The notes under the pieces were generated by a model. The model was not told where the DNA came from. It saw nothing but the letters and a program-made list of their open reading frames with translations, and did no database searches. Of a DNA stretch of 52,076 nt, positions 40,878 to 50,062 are shown in pieces (position 1 is the stretch's first letter; each line of letters begins with the position of its first letter). Source of the stretch: Pedosphaera sp. (GTDB lineage Bacteria; Verrucomicrobiota; Verrucomicrobiia; Limisphaerales; JADLHS01). Location: positions 1 to 52,076 of the forward strand of contig SIBJ01000021.1 of the NCBI GenBank assembly GCA_009695195.1, in the 5' to 3' direction. The translations under genes were made by a program, and so were the position numbers.

Positions 40878-41474
40878 TTACGGCGGGCTGGTGCTGTAGG
40901 TATCCTGAAATTCCAAGCTCGTCAGTTCATCGCGCCAATTGATGCTTTGGTAGGTGAACGACACTTCCTCGGGTTGGACGTAGGGCGCGGCGGCTGGGTC
41001 GTTCGCGTTGGGTTGCCAGTTGCGGATGGCGACGACCTTCGCGTTGTTGAGCGTGTAGGTGAAAATGTTGGTCGTCACGCCGTTCGTCGGCGTGCCGTAG
41101 AATCGGATGACCACCTGCGTGAGGATTTCGTTATTGGCCAGCGCCCGGTAGAACTTCGGCGTGTTCGAGTCGAGCTGCTTCACGAGGGTGAGCGGTCCAT
41201 GCTTCCGCTGGCCGGTGGTCAGACCCGACGCCGCATCAAACGGCAGCGTCAAGCCGTGTTGCAAGCTCGCCAGCCTGATGCCGGTGCCGCTGCCATCCGG
41301 CAGCGTGTCCACGCCGGTGAAAGCGCCTTGCACCTGGGCATTGATGGACGTGATATAGGGCGAGAGCACCCGGGCCACGATGACGACGGGCGGCGACGGG
41401 GCATAGCAGCGCAGCGCAGATCCTGCCATCAGCGCAGCAACCAGGACAAACAGCCGACTCGATTTCATTTTCAT
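40878..41474 (-). CDS. Hcp-like (type VI tube fold) secreted protein
   Basis: 198 residues from ATG 41474, chosen because AAGGAG (41486-41481) lies six bases upstream. The frame also opens from GTG 41489, on the stop of the preceding gene. A signal peptide (SSRLFVLVAALMAGSALRCYA) precedes an Hcp-like body: GPLTLVKQLDSNTPKFYRAL, ILTQVVIRFYG, FTYTLNNAKVVAIRNW and the final EEVSFTYQSINWRDEL. Hcp proteins form rings of the type VI secretion tube. A Sec-type signal is unusual for them, and no other type VI genes are seen here, so this is probably a secreted Hcp-fold protein of other use. Confidence 0.75.
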   Translation of the reverse strand: MKMKSSRLFVLVAALMAGSALRCYAPSPPVVIVARVLSPYITSINAQVQGAFTGVDTLPDGSGTGIRLASLQHGLTLPFDAASGLTTGQRKHGPLTLVKQLDSNTPKFYRALANNEILTQVVIRFYGTPTNGVTTNIFTYTLNNAKVVAIRNWQPNANDPAAAPYVQPEEVSFTYQSINWRDELTSLEFQDTYSTSPP

Positions 41475-41488
41475 ATTCTTCTCCTTCA

Positions 41489-42298
41489 CTAGGGTTTCAC
41501 TGACAAACGATAAAAACCTGTCCCGCCGCCCGCCGGCACCTGCAGTACGGTCAAAGAACCAACCGCCGTCACATTGCTCACCGCGGTGAACTGACTGCCA
41601 ACACTCGCCGCGCCCAGAAGCTCATAGTGTTTCCCGCCGACGCTTCGCCAGGACAGCACCACGTTGCCGCTGGCAGGTGGTTTCTGAATGGCAGAAAACC
41701 GCAGCACCGACTGCGAGTTTTGCGGGTCGGTTCCGGCCCAATACTCCTGAAGCAACGAGTGGCCATCGCCGTCCGCATCCACATTTGCGTTGGCCACCGC
41801 CGGATTGGAACCGTTCGCGGTCTCGAAATAAGTGGGTACGCCATCGTGATCCATGTCCGGGTCAGAGTGAACGTCGGACGCCACGATCGTGTGGCCCTCG
41901 CCCGCGGCCACGTCCGGACCCTGGGGGAAGAAATTATGCAGCGCCGGAATCGAAACCGAGCACGGCAGGGCGCGGAGCACCAGCAGCACCGGTAGTCCGT
42001 TGGAAACAGCCCCCGTATCCCTGCAAAGAAAACGGCTCGGCAGATTGTCGTGTCCGGAAACCGCCACGGATCGGTCCTGCAAAAGCGCCACCGACGAAAG
42101 GCGCGAGAGATTCCACAACGTGTAGAATGTGCTTCCGCCTGCGGCCGAGGAATAAACCGCGACGCCCTCGACCGCCGTCAGATCGGTGCCGGACGCAGCC
42201 ATCGCCAGGCAACCGAGCCCCGCGAACACTGCGCCGACCACGCACTGGTTGCGGAAAGCCCGGTGCAAGGGCGAGCATGGCCTTCGGGTAGTATCCAT
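41489..42298 (-). CDS. secreted protein with calcium-binding (thrombospondin type 3-like) repeats
   Basis: 269 residues from ATG 42298. A basic N-terminus precedes the hydrophobic [19 protein letters not shown]. In the middle are calcium-type loops: [10 protein letters not shown] then [21 protein letters not shown]. The C-terminal part resembles a small beta-sandwich ([27 protein letters not shown]) common in verrucomicrobial secreted proteins. The frame is open upstream through trpE fragment B (to 42790), but that extension mixes unrelated sequence and is not counted. It is coupled to the Hcp-like gene, whose GTG overlaps its stop. Confidence 0.65.
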   Translation of the reverse strand: MDTTRRPCSPLHRAFRNQCVVGAVFAGLGCLAMAASGTDLTAVEGVAVYSSAAGGSTFYTLWNLSRLSSVALLQDRSVAVSGHDNLPSRFLCRDTGAVSNGLPVLLVLRALPCSVSIPALHNFFPQGPDVAAGEGHTIVASDVHSDPDMDHDGVPTYFETANGSNPAVANANVDADGDGHSLLQEYWAGTDPQNSQSVLRFSAIQKPPASGNVVLSWRSVGGKHYELLGAASVGSQFTAVSNVTAVGSLTVLQVPAGGGTGFYRLSVKP

Positions 42299-42663
42299 TT
42301 TGGTGTAAGGCGTCGGCAACATGCGCCTTTGTCCGCGGGATGGCAATCCCGTTCTCGTCATCCCGTTTTCGTCAGTCGTCCGCTTCGCAAGAGCCGCCGC
42401 CGACTTCAACTTTCGATGACGACAAATCCCGTCCGCCCATCGAGCGCGGCGAAGGAGAATACCATTTGGGGGTCTTCGACTGAGGAGCAACAAAGCCAGA
42501 CGGCCTTTTGCGCGCGAACCCTCCGGGCGGCGGGTCTTTCGGCTTTGGCCTGCGTTGGCTCGGTCGTTACAGCCCGCTGCGGGGATGCTCCAACCTCGCC
42601 GCCTTGGCCAAAACCAAAATCCCTCGCCGCAGCGCTCCTCGCAATTTTCAGGCAGGCTCTCAA
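42299..42663. other. non-coding gap with a possible gene remnant
   Basis: 365 bases between the calcium-repeat gene and trpE fragment B. No gene has support. On the minus strand a short frame contains [19 protein letters not shown], which looks like the tail of an unknown protein and may be a remnant. Confidence 0.4.
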
Positions 42664-42789
42664 AGCTGAAGTAGCCCACGCAACCGCCATACGGCCCGCG
42701 TGCCGTGCCTTCGAGATCGGCGATGAGTTGCATGGCGCGAATCTTCGGTGCGCCGCTGACCGTGCCCGCCGGAAACGTCGCGCGCATCA
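42664..42789 (-). pseudogene. trpE internal fragment B
   Basis: Matches trpE 46376-46501 over 126 bases with few changes. Translated it gives [20 protein letters not shown], a gap-free TrpE chorismate-binding segment, then ends abruptly at G-Y-F-S-F. It lacks both ends of the gene. Confidence 0.88.
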
Positions 42790-42830
42790 ATCATTGCTGA
42801 GGCTCTCCGCACCTGCTCAACTCCGTCGCA

Positions 42831-43694
42831 ATGAAGCCCACGATCCGCCTCTTGGACTCAGCCGATCAATCACCATGGAAAGACAGCGTGTCTTCAACCG
42901 ATAGGCTTCCGATCCGCGACAGCGGTGCATGGATTGATACGAAACACAAGCTCCTTACCTACTATGCCCACCTGTTTGCGACGGGCATGAAGAATTCTTG
43001 GAAGAGCCGCGTTTATCTGGAATTATTTTCTGGCCCGGGGCGATGCTTGATTCGAAAAACAGGGAAAGAAGATCTCGGGTCACCGCTGAAGGTCATCGAA
43101 CACGAATTTACGAAGTTCATCTTCACCGAAATGAACGCCGCCGTGGCGGAAGCCCTTGCTCAACGCTTAGAGCCATTTGAAAACGCAGCGAACACGGAGA
43201 TTTGGTGCGGTGACTGCGCAGACGCCATCAACCAGATTCAGATTCCATCCGGTTCATTGACGCTGGCGTTTATAGATCCGACGGGGATTGCACACGCGCC
43301 GTTCTCGTTGATTGAAACCCTGCATCGTAAGACGCGCTGTGATCTCCTGATCAACATTCAACATGGAATGGGAATCAAGATGAATATCCATCAATACACT
43401 CCTGATGCGGGCGAGCAGTCCGCCCTGACAAAATTTCTCGGCAATGATTCGTGGAAGCAGTTGCCGCGTCACAATCCGCGCGAATTCTTCAGAGGCGTGC
43501 TGGAACTCTACAAGGAACAACTGCACAGCCTCGGCTTCAAAAGAGATTGTATTGGCCGTGAGGTGCTCATCACGAATGACAGCAACACTCCACTCTATCT
43601 GCTTCTATTTGCGAGCAAGCATCCAAAAGGGAAGGAATTCTGGGATAAAGCCATGAAAGGCGTCTTACCGATGGAATTCGACTTTGGAAGTTGA
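42831..43694 (+). CDS. tcmP: three-Cys-motif partner protein TcmP
   Basis: 287 residues. The family start is visible: SGAWIDTKHKLLTYYAHLF, then the methyltransferase-like loop VYLELFSGPG (residues 61-70). An acidic residue follows in FIFTE (E100), then WCGDCAD (125-131) and LAFIDPTG (145-152), which read as SAM-methyltransferase motifs I, II and IV. TcmP proteins are named for adjacent genes with a three-cysteine motif. Here the partner is the radical-SAM-type gene 27 bases downstream. Catalytic role unproven; nucleic-acid or protein modification is a reasonable guess. It starts about 40 bases after trpE fragment B. Confidence 0.85.
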   Translation: MKPTIRLLDSADQSPWKDSVSSTDRLPIRDSGAWIDTKHKLLTYYAHLFATGMKNSWKSRVYLELFSGPGRCLIRKTGKEDLGSPLKVIEHEFTKFIFTEMNAAVAEALAQRLEPFENAANTEIWCGDCADAINQIQIPSGSLTLAFIDPTGIAHAPFSLIETLHRKTRCDLLINIQHGMGIKMNIHQYTPDAGEQSALTKFLGNDSWKQLPRHNPREFFRGVLELYKEQLHSLGFKRDCIGREVLITNDSNTPLYLLLFASKHPKGKEFWDKAMKGVLPMEFDFGS

Positions 43695-43721
43695 CCAGCC
43701 GATGATGCCTCAGACGCGACC

Positions 43722-44828
43722 ATGAACCTCGTTCTCGAAAGACCAGTTCAAATTCAACGGCAAATTGCCCGGCCTTTGCCCCGCAAGAGCGACAACCGCG
43801 TCGGCATGTGGTCTTCGCCCGCCGTCATTGCGCCGAACAACTTCGTTTACAAGAGCCTTTCCGATTGGGCGTTCAATGTTGCGGTCGGTTGCTCGCACGC
43901 GTGCCGGTTCTGTTACGTGCCGAGCGCGGCGACCATCAAACAAGGGCCGAAGCTCGCGGAATACGGCGTGCAAGACCCGGACGCGGAATGGGGCGACTAC
44001 GTGCTGCTGCGTCCGTGGGAGGAGGACAAGTTTCTGTCGTCGCTGCGCGCGGCGGAGAACACGCCCCGCTCGCAACTCAAGCGCGACGGCAATCGCGCCG
44101 TGATGTATTGCAGCACCACCGATCCCTACCAGGTCATCCATCATCCCGACCCGGAACGGCAGCGGATGCTGTCGGCCCACGCGCGCCGGCTAGTGCGCCG
44201 CTCGCTGGAATTGATTCGCGACCGCTCGACGCTCAACGTCCGCATCCTCACCCGCAGTCCACTGGCCCGGGCGGACTTCGATTTGTTCAAGAGCTTTGGC
44301 TCGCGCCTGTTGTTCGGCATGAGCCTGCCGACGCTGCGCAACGATCTCTCGAAGATTTACGAACCGAAAGCGCCCGCGCCGTCGCAACGCCTCGCCACCC
44401 TCCGCGCCGCCCACGAAGCGGGCCTGAACGTCTATTTGGCCGTCGCGCCCACCTATCCTGAATGTGACGAGCCGGATTTGCGCGCGACGCTCCAGGCCGT
44501 GGCCGAAATCAAACCCGTCACCATCTTTCACGAACCGATCAACATCCGCGCCGAAAACGTGGAGCGAATCCAGACCCACGCTGACGAACTGGGCGTGGCC
44601 TTGAAGACCGACGTGTTTGAATCCCGCGAACGCTGGCAGGATTACGCCGTGAACGCGCTGCAAACCGTGGAACGACTGGCCGCCGAAGTAGGCGTTGCCG
44701 ACCGGCTGCATCTCTGGCCGGATAAATCACTGGGCAACGTCGGCGTGGCGAACCGGATGCCGAAACCGCGAGAATACCTGAGCTGGCTGCGGAGATCGTG
44801 GTCTCGCGTCAGCGAGTGGCCGAGGTAG
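43722..44828 (+). CDS. radical SAM protein with C-x3-C-x2-C motif, TcmP partner
   Basis: 368 residues. The motif CSHACRFCY (C57, C61, C64) is the [4Fe-4S] site of radical SAM enzymes. The surrounding VGCSHACRFCYVPSAATIKQ and YCSTTDPYQVIHHPD match the SplB-like branch of COG1533-type proteins, a group that repairs or modifies DNA or other substrates. The partial barrel continues to about residue 260 (RILTRSPLARADFDLF, LLFGMSLPTL, VTIFHEPINI). Spacing to TcmP is 27 bases, so they are likely one transcript. Confidence 0.88.
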   Translation: MNLVLERPVQIQRQIARPLPRKSDNRVGMWSSPAVIAPNNFVYKSLSDWAFNVAVGCSHACRFCYVPSAATIKQGPKLAEYGVQDPDAEWGDYVLLRPWEEDKFLSSLRAAENTPRSQLKRDGNRAVMYCSTTDPYQVIHHPDPERQRMLSAHARRLVRRSLELIRDRSTLNVRILTRSPLARADFDLFKSFGSRLLFGMSLPTLRNDLSKIYEPKAPAPSQRLATLRAAHEAGLNVYLAVAPTYPECDEPDLRATLQAVAEIKPVTIFHEPINIRAENVERIQTHADELGVALKTDVFESRERWQDYAVNALQTVERLAAEVGVADRLHLWPDKSLGNVGVANRMPKPREYLSWLRRSWSRVSEWPR

Positions 44829-44848
44829 GCGAAGTCGATGGCGGCGGA

Positions 44849-45991
44849 TTAACTTTTGGAAGATTTCATGTCGTCCAAGAATTTTATCCACTCCTCCTCC
44901 TTGTATCGCCCGACATCGACTGTTTCTAGGAACTTTTTATGAGCCGAGACCAATTCGGGTTGGCGCAGTCCGTACCCTCTGTCTTCTGGAGGAATCTGCT
45001 TCTTGGCCGTCTGCACTTTGCAGAACGATAAAAGTTCTCGGAAATCTAAATTTTGCCTGTACGTCTGTTGCCCTTTGAGCGGCGCGCCTGAATCGTCAGC
45101 AGTATCAAAGAATCGAGTTCCCACTTTGTCTTTGTTCCGCCGATTGCGGCAGTTTTCAAAGAGCTTTGATATGTGTGGCCCTTGCCTGGAATCGAGGAAA
45201 TAGACGTTCTGGTGAGCGTTCAGTAATTGCAGTGTATTCAGGGCGTTCACGTCAGATTCGTTTACTATCGGAACGATGTCCGATTTCCTCGCCCCGACTC
45301 TGTAAATCTTATCGTCATACATCATGACTGTATGCTTTGGCGAAAGCGGGAGAAACACCTGAAGTCCCTTCGCAGCCCATCCGGCGACGCCTCCGCCGAA
45401 AGCGCCAAGAAAGTATTGGTTCATCTTTGCGACGGGATGGTCGCTAGTGATGAAATCTTGAGATGTCTGATTGATGAGGAGTTTGATTCTCAAATCCAGA
45501 ATGAGGGGAAGCATTTGGGCTGATGTTGCCAGCGTCAGGTTCGCCGGTCTTTCCAACCCAATCTCCACGGCATTGATTTCATCGGCAGTAAGTTCGCCGG
45601 ACTCAAGTGCCATGCGCTTGATGTGCGGTTCAATAGCTGCTCGAAAGAATTCTGCGCCTTCTTCTGACGCGTAAAGCGTTCGACCATGCTGAAACAACGT
45701 GAACGCGAATAAGACCGCACAATCTTCGGTGAAGGTTTTTGGAACTGTGCTGCTTGAAATAATCTTGCCGATGACTTTGCTGGCAGGAGCTTCAACTGCT
45801 GCGCCCAGCGCCTTTTCTGGTTTAGGGTCTTTTCCATAGAAATAATCCTCCGCGCACTGTCCATCGATGTTGCTTGATGGAATTATTTTGTTCTGTTTGA
45901 AGTTGAAAAGAGCAGTGTTTTTTCCGCCATCAAACGAAAAGGCGCGCAGATAAAACTGCGGAACATAGTGCTGGTTTTTGTACTCCGCCAT
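44849..45991 (-). CDS. DUF4238 family protein
   Basis: 380 residues. The family start KNQHYVPQFYLRAFS at residues 5-19 is followed by FTEDCAVLFAFTLFQHGRT and ITSDHPVAKMN in the centre. A charged C-terminus ends EEEWIKFLDDMKSSKS. DUF4238 proteins are of unknown activity and appear in accessory regions. It is convergent with the radical-SAM gene, 20 bases between stops. Its base composition is visibly more AT-rich than neighbours, suggesting separate acquisition. Confidence 0.85.
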   Translation of the reverse strand: MAEYKNQHYVPQFYLRAFSFDGGKNTALFNFKQNKIIPSSNIDGQCAEDYFYGKDPKPEKALGAAVEAPASKVIGKIISSSTVPKTFTEDCAVLFAFTLFQHGRTLYASEEGAEFFRAAIEPHIKRMALESGELTADEINAVEIGLERPANLTLATSAQMLPLILDLRIKLLINQTSQDFITSDHPVAKMNQYFLGAFGGGVAGWAAKGLQVFLPLSPKHTVMMYDDKIYRVGARKSDIVPIVNESDVNALNTLQLLNAHQNVYFLDSRQGPHISKLFENCRNRRNKDKVGTRFFDTADDSGAPLKGQQTYRQNLDFRELLSFCKVQTAKKQIPPEDRGYGLRQPELVSAHKKFLETVDVGRYKEEEWIKFLDDMKSSKS

Positions 45992-46027
45992 TTACCACTT
46001 TCAGTTTGAGCCTCGTTACCTCGGCTG

Positions 46028-46187
46028 CTACACCGTTTTCGCGAACGTCTCCGCCAGCGCCACGGCTTTGAGCATGGCTTTGCTTTTGTTCACCGTTTCT
46101 TGAAATTCCGCTTCGGGTTCGGAGTCGTTCACCCAGTCCCGACGAGTCGGGACTTGCACGCTGGCTTTGCCACGCTTGAACACGGCG
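46028..46187 (-). pseudogene. trpE 3' fragment C, adjacent to the intact trpE stop
   Basis: Directly past the intact stop, the minus strand again reads the trpE 3' end: GKASVQ, then DWVNDSEPEAEFQETVNKSK and AVALAETFAKTV. The segment between them carries AGTCCCGAC/GTCGGGACT, a small palindrome, in place of the glycine-rich turn. It lacks an initiation codon of its own. Confidence 0.85.
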
Positions 46188-47714
46188 TCAGCTTTTCGCG
46201 AAAGTTTCAGCCAAGGCAACAGCCTTGAGCATCGCCTTCGACTTGTTGACGGTTTCCTGGAATTCACTCTCTGGCTCTGAATCATTCACCCAGCCTCCTC
46301 CCGCCTGGACATACGCCTTGCCGTCCTTGAGCAGGGCGGTGCGGATGGTGATGCAGGTGTCCAGATTGCCGTTGAAGCTGAAGTAGCCCACGCAACCGCC
46401 ATACGGCCCGCGCGTCGTGCCTTCGAGATCGGCGATGATCTGCATGGCGCGAATCTTCGGCGCGCCGCTCACCGTGCCCGCCGGAAACGTCGCGCGCATC
46501 AGGTCGTAATTGGTTTTGTCGGCGGACAACTTGCCTTCCACGCTCGATACGATGTGCATGACGTGGCTGTAACGCTCGATGATCATCAGGTCGCGCACCT
46601 GCACGCTGCCGAAATCGCACACGCGCCCGATGTCGTTGCGCGCGAGGTCCACGAGCATCACATGTTCGGCGCGTTCCTTCGGGTCGGCGAGCAGTTCCTT
46701 TTCCAACGCGGCGTCCTCATCCGCCGTCTTGCCGCGGCGGCGCGTGCCCGCGATGGGGCGAATCTCCACCTTGTTGTCCTCGCAGCGCACGTGAATTTCC
46801 GGCGACGCGCCGACGAGCGAAAAGCCGTCGAGTTCGAGCAAAAACATGTAGGGCGACGGATTCACCGAACGCGCGGCGCGGTAAACGTCCAGCGGCGATG
46901 CCTTGGTCTCCACGCTGAAGCGTTGTGAGCCGACGACCTGAATGATGTCACCCGCCGTGATGAACTTCTTCGACGCCTCGACGTTGGTGAGGAATTTTTC
47001 CTTCGCGACGTTGGACGTGAATGGGAGGGATGCGACTTCGGCTGGGACGGATACGGGATGATGTTCGGACGGTTGTTCCAACAAAGAAAGCAGACGCTCG
47101 ATTTCTTCCACCGCACTTTCGTAAGCGTCGGTCGGGCTGGTGGCTTCATCAATCGCGGCGTTGACCAGCACGGTGATCGTTTGCGCGACGCGGTCGAACA
47201 CGAGCAATTGATCCGCGACGATGAAATACATCGTGGGCGTGCCCAACTCGTCATGCGCCGGGCGCGGCACGACCGGCTCGACGTCGTGAATAAATTCGTA
47301 ACCGATGAAACCCACCGCCCCGCCAGTGAAGCGCGGCAAACCAGGTAGCATGACAGGGCGATAGCGTTTCATCACGCGCTCGACCACTTCGAGGCCGTCC
47401 TTCACGCAATTCTCGCACGGCTCTTTGCCCGGTACGGGGATGGCGAACTTCTCCACGACCTTGCCGCCTTCGGTGACTTCGATGCGACTGCCCGTTTGCT
47501 TGATGACCGCGCGCGGGTTGCAGCCGACGAACGAGTAGCGACCGAGATGTTCGCCGCCTTCGACGGACTCGAACAGAAACGATTCGCCCTGCCCGCGAAT
47601 TTTGCGATACGCCGAGAGCGGCGTTTCAATGTCGGCGAGAATGCGACTCGTGACGGGGATCAGGTTGCCCTGTCCCGCGAGTTTTAGAAATTCTTCAAGA
47701 GTTGGTGAAATCAT
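46188..47714 (-). CDS. trpE: anthranilate synthase component I
   Basis: 508 residues. The N-terminal half has LLFESVEGGEHLGRYSF-like segments and the L-L-E-S family signature. The catalytic half has QRFSVETKASPLDVYRA, FLLELDGFSLVGASPE, GTRRRGKTADEDAAL and [20 protein letters not shown]. It converts chorismate plus ammonia to anthranilate, with the glutaminase subunit TrpG (not in this window). The 3' end is duplicated three times to the left. The upstream neighbour is divergent, and no leader peptide for attenuation was evident. Confidence 0.96.
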   Translation of the reverse strand: MISPTLEEFLKLAGQGNLIPVTSRILADIETPLSAYRKIRGQGESFLFESVEGGEHLGRYSFVGCNPRAVIKQTGSRIEVTEGGKVVEKFAIPVPGKEPCENCVKDGLEVVERVMKRYRPVMLPGLPRFTGGAVGFIGYEFIHDVEPVVPRPAHDELGTPTMYFIVADQLLVFDRVAQTITVLVNAAIDEATSPTDAYESAVEEIERLLSLLEQPSEHHPVSVPAEVASLPFTSNVAKEKFLTNVEASKKFITAGDIIQVVGSQRFSVETKASPLDVYRAARSVNPSPYMFLLELDGFSLVGASPEIHVRCEDNKVEIRPIAGTRRRGKTADEDAALEKELLADPKERAEHVMLVDLARNDIGRVCDFGSVQVRDLMIIERYSHVMHIVSSVEGKLSADKTNYDLMRATFPAGTVSGAPKIRAMQIIADLEGTTRGPYGGCVGYFSFNGNLDTCITIRTALLKDGKAYVQAGGGWVNDSEPESEFQETVNKSKAMLKAVALAETFAKS

Positions 47715-48000
47715 TTCGGTTCACCGCCTCGCAGAGCGATTGCGGTTCAGGACGAAAAGTATGAAGTGTCCGGGTGCCGCGCAAACAGAAAGCGGACGAT
47801 AGAAAGTGGACAGAGTTCCACAAAATGGAAGCGGCAACCCTCCGTCATGCTCTCCAGTGTCCGGCATTTCCTTCGGAAAGCAAAAGGCTGCTTCGGCGGC
47901 CAATGCTGGCGACGGCATGGCACCGGCCCTGCTGAATCAATTCCGTCATAACGCGTTTGTTGCGCAGATGACAGCCTCACTAACCGTTGGAAGACTAAGC

Positions 48001-49995
48001 ATGAACATTCAAGGCATGGATCATTTGTTTCCGCGAGAGTATCTGCGCGCGGCGCTGCTCGTCTCTCTGTTGAGCGTGTGGGTGTTGGTGGGTCTGTTCT
48101 ACTATCTGAACCGCTTCACCAAACGGGATTATTTCACGGTGTGGACTGCAGCATGGCTGTTCTATGCGTTGTGGCTGACGCTGGGGCTGCGATTACAAAT
48201 TCAAAACTCGCCGACCGGCGGATTTCTTTTCATGGCGGCACAGTCCTGCGCGGCAATTTCGGCGGTGTTCCTGTTGTGGGGAACGTTGCGATTTATCGAT
48301 CTGGCCGTGCGCCAGTCTTTGTTCGGTCTGTTCATGTTATTCCTGACGGTATGGACATTTGTTGGACCGCAGTTGTCGTCAGATTCACTGCAAATTCAAT
48401 TGCCCGTGTTCATCCTGCTTGGGTCGGGAAGCGTTTTCGCCGGAGTATGCTTTTTCCGGATGCGCAAGCGCATGCCGTTCGTGGGGGCCGGGATGTTGTC
48501 CACCGGCTTCATGCTGTGGGGACTTTATCTCTGGAGCTATCCGTTCACCCAGAAACATGAGAACCTTTACAGTGCCGGTTTCTTTGTGGCGGCGGTGCTT
48601 CAATTGTTCATCGCCGTAAGCATGATCGTGCTGGTGCTTGAGGAGGTCCGATTCAAAGCCGAAGCGGCGCGGATTGAGATCGAAACCGTGCGTTCCGAGA
48701 AGGAGGCATTGCAGACCAAGGTCATCTCCACCGAGGAACAGTGTCGCAATCTGTTTGACCAGGTGCGCATGACCAAGGGCACCCAGCAGGCCTACGAGGA
48801 ATTGCGCCGCACGCAGCACGTCGTGGTTCAGCAGGAACGCCTGCGCGCGCTGGGCCAGATGGCCAGCGGCATCGCGCATGACATCAATAACGCGCTGACA
48901 CCTATTGTGGCCTACTCGGAATTGTTGCTCAAAGAAATCCCCGACCTTCCCGCTGCGTCGCGCCGACATCTGGTGATCCTGCAAAAATGCGCCGACGACA
49001 TTGCCCACATCGTCGCCCGTATGCGGGAGTTCTATCGCCGCCGCTACGAGGGTGAACCGTTGGTGAAAGTCAGCCTGAACGAGATCATCCAGGAAGTCGT
49101 TGAACTGACCCGTCCACGCTGGCGCGATCTTTCCCAGCGTGAAGGCATTTGCATCGAGGTGGAGTCCCAGATCGAACGGGAACTGCCCTTTCTCCTGAGC
49201 GATCCCAGTGAATTGCGGGAGGCGTTGACGAACCTCGTCTTCAACTCCGTGGATGCCATGCCGCATGGTGGTAAAATCACGCTCTCCACCCGCTTCGTCA
49301 AAACTGCCGGACCCGCCGCCGCCACTCCAGCAGAGCAGATTCAGGTTGAAGTGAGGGACGACGGCACGGGCATGGATGAGAAAACCCGGCAAAGCTGCCT
49401 GGAGCCTTTCTTCTCAACGAAAGCACAGCGCGGCGGCACCGGATTGGGACTGGCCATGGTTTATGGCATGATGCAGCGCCACGAAGGGAACGTTGAAGTT
49501 GAGAGTGAACAGGGTCGCGGCACCTGCATCCGGCTGTCCTTCCCTTTGCGCAACCAGACTGTTGCTTCAACCGCCCGGCAGGCGACCCAATCCAAACTCG
49601 CCCGATCCCTGCGCATCCTTTGCTGTGATGATGAACCCATGATCCGGGAACTCCTCACGGACTGCCTGGGAGCTTTCGCCCACGAAGTGTCAGTAGCTGA
49701 AGGCGGCGAGGAAGGACTTAAAATGTTCCGCTCCGCCGTGGCGCAAAAACGCCCGTACGAAGTGGTGATCACCGATCTGGGAATGCCCGGAATGGACGGT
49801 CACGCCGTGACGCGCGCCATCAAGGCGCAATCCCCGCACACTCCGGTCATCATGATGACCGGCTGGGGGACGATGATGAACGCCGAAGGCGATTCCGTCA
49901 TCCAGGCCGATGCGCTGCTGTCGAAACCGCCCCGCTTCAAGGAACTGAACGAGTTGTTGATTCGTGTCACCAGCGCGGACAAAGGTCTGACCTGA
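48001..49995 (+). CDS. hybrid sensor histidine kinase with C-terminal receiver domain
   Basis: 664 residues from ATG 48001. About seven N-terminal membrane spans (LRAALLVSLLSVWVLVGLFYY and following) precede a coiled-coil (EAARIEIETVRSEKEALQTK). The HisKA motif ASGIAHDINNALTPIV has His293, the ATPase domain has N-box NLVFNSVDAMPHGG, DDGTGMD and GGTGLGLAM. The receiver domain has phosphoacceptor Asp in VITDLGMPGMDG and MMTGWG. It is a membrane sensor of unknown signal; phosphotransfer within the hybrid is likely. The open frame extends to 47806, but that part has no signal and overlaps the promoter region divergent to trpE. Confidence 0.9.
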   Translation: MNIQGMDHLFPREYLRAALLVSLLSVWVLVGLFYYLNRFTKRDYFTVWTAAWLFYALWLTLGLRLQIQNSPTGGFLFMAAQSCAAISAVFLLWGTLRFIDLAVRQSLFGLFMLFLTVWTFVGPQLSSDSLQIQLPVFILLGSGSVFAGVCFFRMRKRMPFVGAGMLSTGFMLWGLYLWSYPFTQKHENLYSAGFFVAAVLQLFIAVSMIVLVLEEVRFKAEAARIEIETVRSEKEALQTKVISTEEQCRNLFDQVRMTKGTQQAYEELRRTQHVVVQQERLRALGQMASGIAHDINNALTPIVAYSELLLKEIPDLPAASRRHLVILQKCADDIAHIVARMREFYRRRYEGEPLVKVSLNEIIQEVVELTRPRWRDLSQREGICIEVESQIERELPFLLSDPSELREALTNLVFNSVDAMPHGGKITLSTRFVKTAGPAAATPAEQIQVEVRDDGTGMDEKTRQSCLEPFFSTKAQRGGTGLGLAMVYGMMQRHEGNVEVESEQGRGTCIRLSFPLRNQTVASTARQATQSKLARSLRILCCDDEPMIRELLTDCLGAFAHEVSVAEGGEEGLKMFRSAVAQKRPYEVVITDLGMPGMDGHAVTRAIKAQSPHTPVIMMTGWGTMMNAEGDSVIQADALLSKPPRFKELNELLIRVTSADKGLT

Positions 49996-50062
49996 CGCCG
50001 CGCGACGACCAAGACAGCCGCGCTCCGAATTTCAAGAATTCATCAGGCTGGTGTGATCTCCG

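Noticed and set aside
41489..42790. Single 433-residue protein running from trpE fragment B to the calcium-repeat protein
   Set aside because: The first 44 residues are a TrpE internal segment, then low-quality sequence; the secretion signal near 42298 fixes a shorter gene. The long frame is a by-product of missing stops in GC-rich DNA.
46028..46285. 85-residue separate gene at the trpE end
   Set aside because: The part shared with trpE is fragment C; the start lies inside intact trpE in another frame, so it is not an independent gene.
47806..48000. Longer start for the hybrid kinase
   Set aside because: The extra 65 residues have no similarity to a sensor domain, and they occupy the divergent promoter region with trpE. 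ATG 48001 starts directly before the membrane segments.
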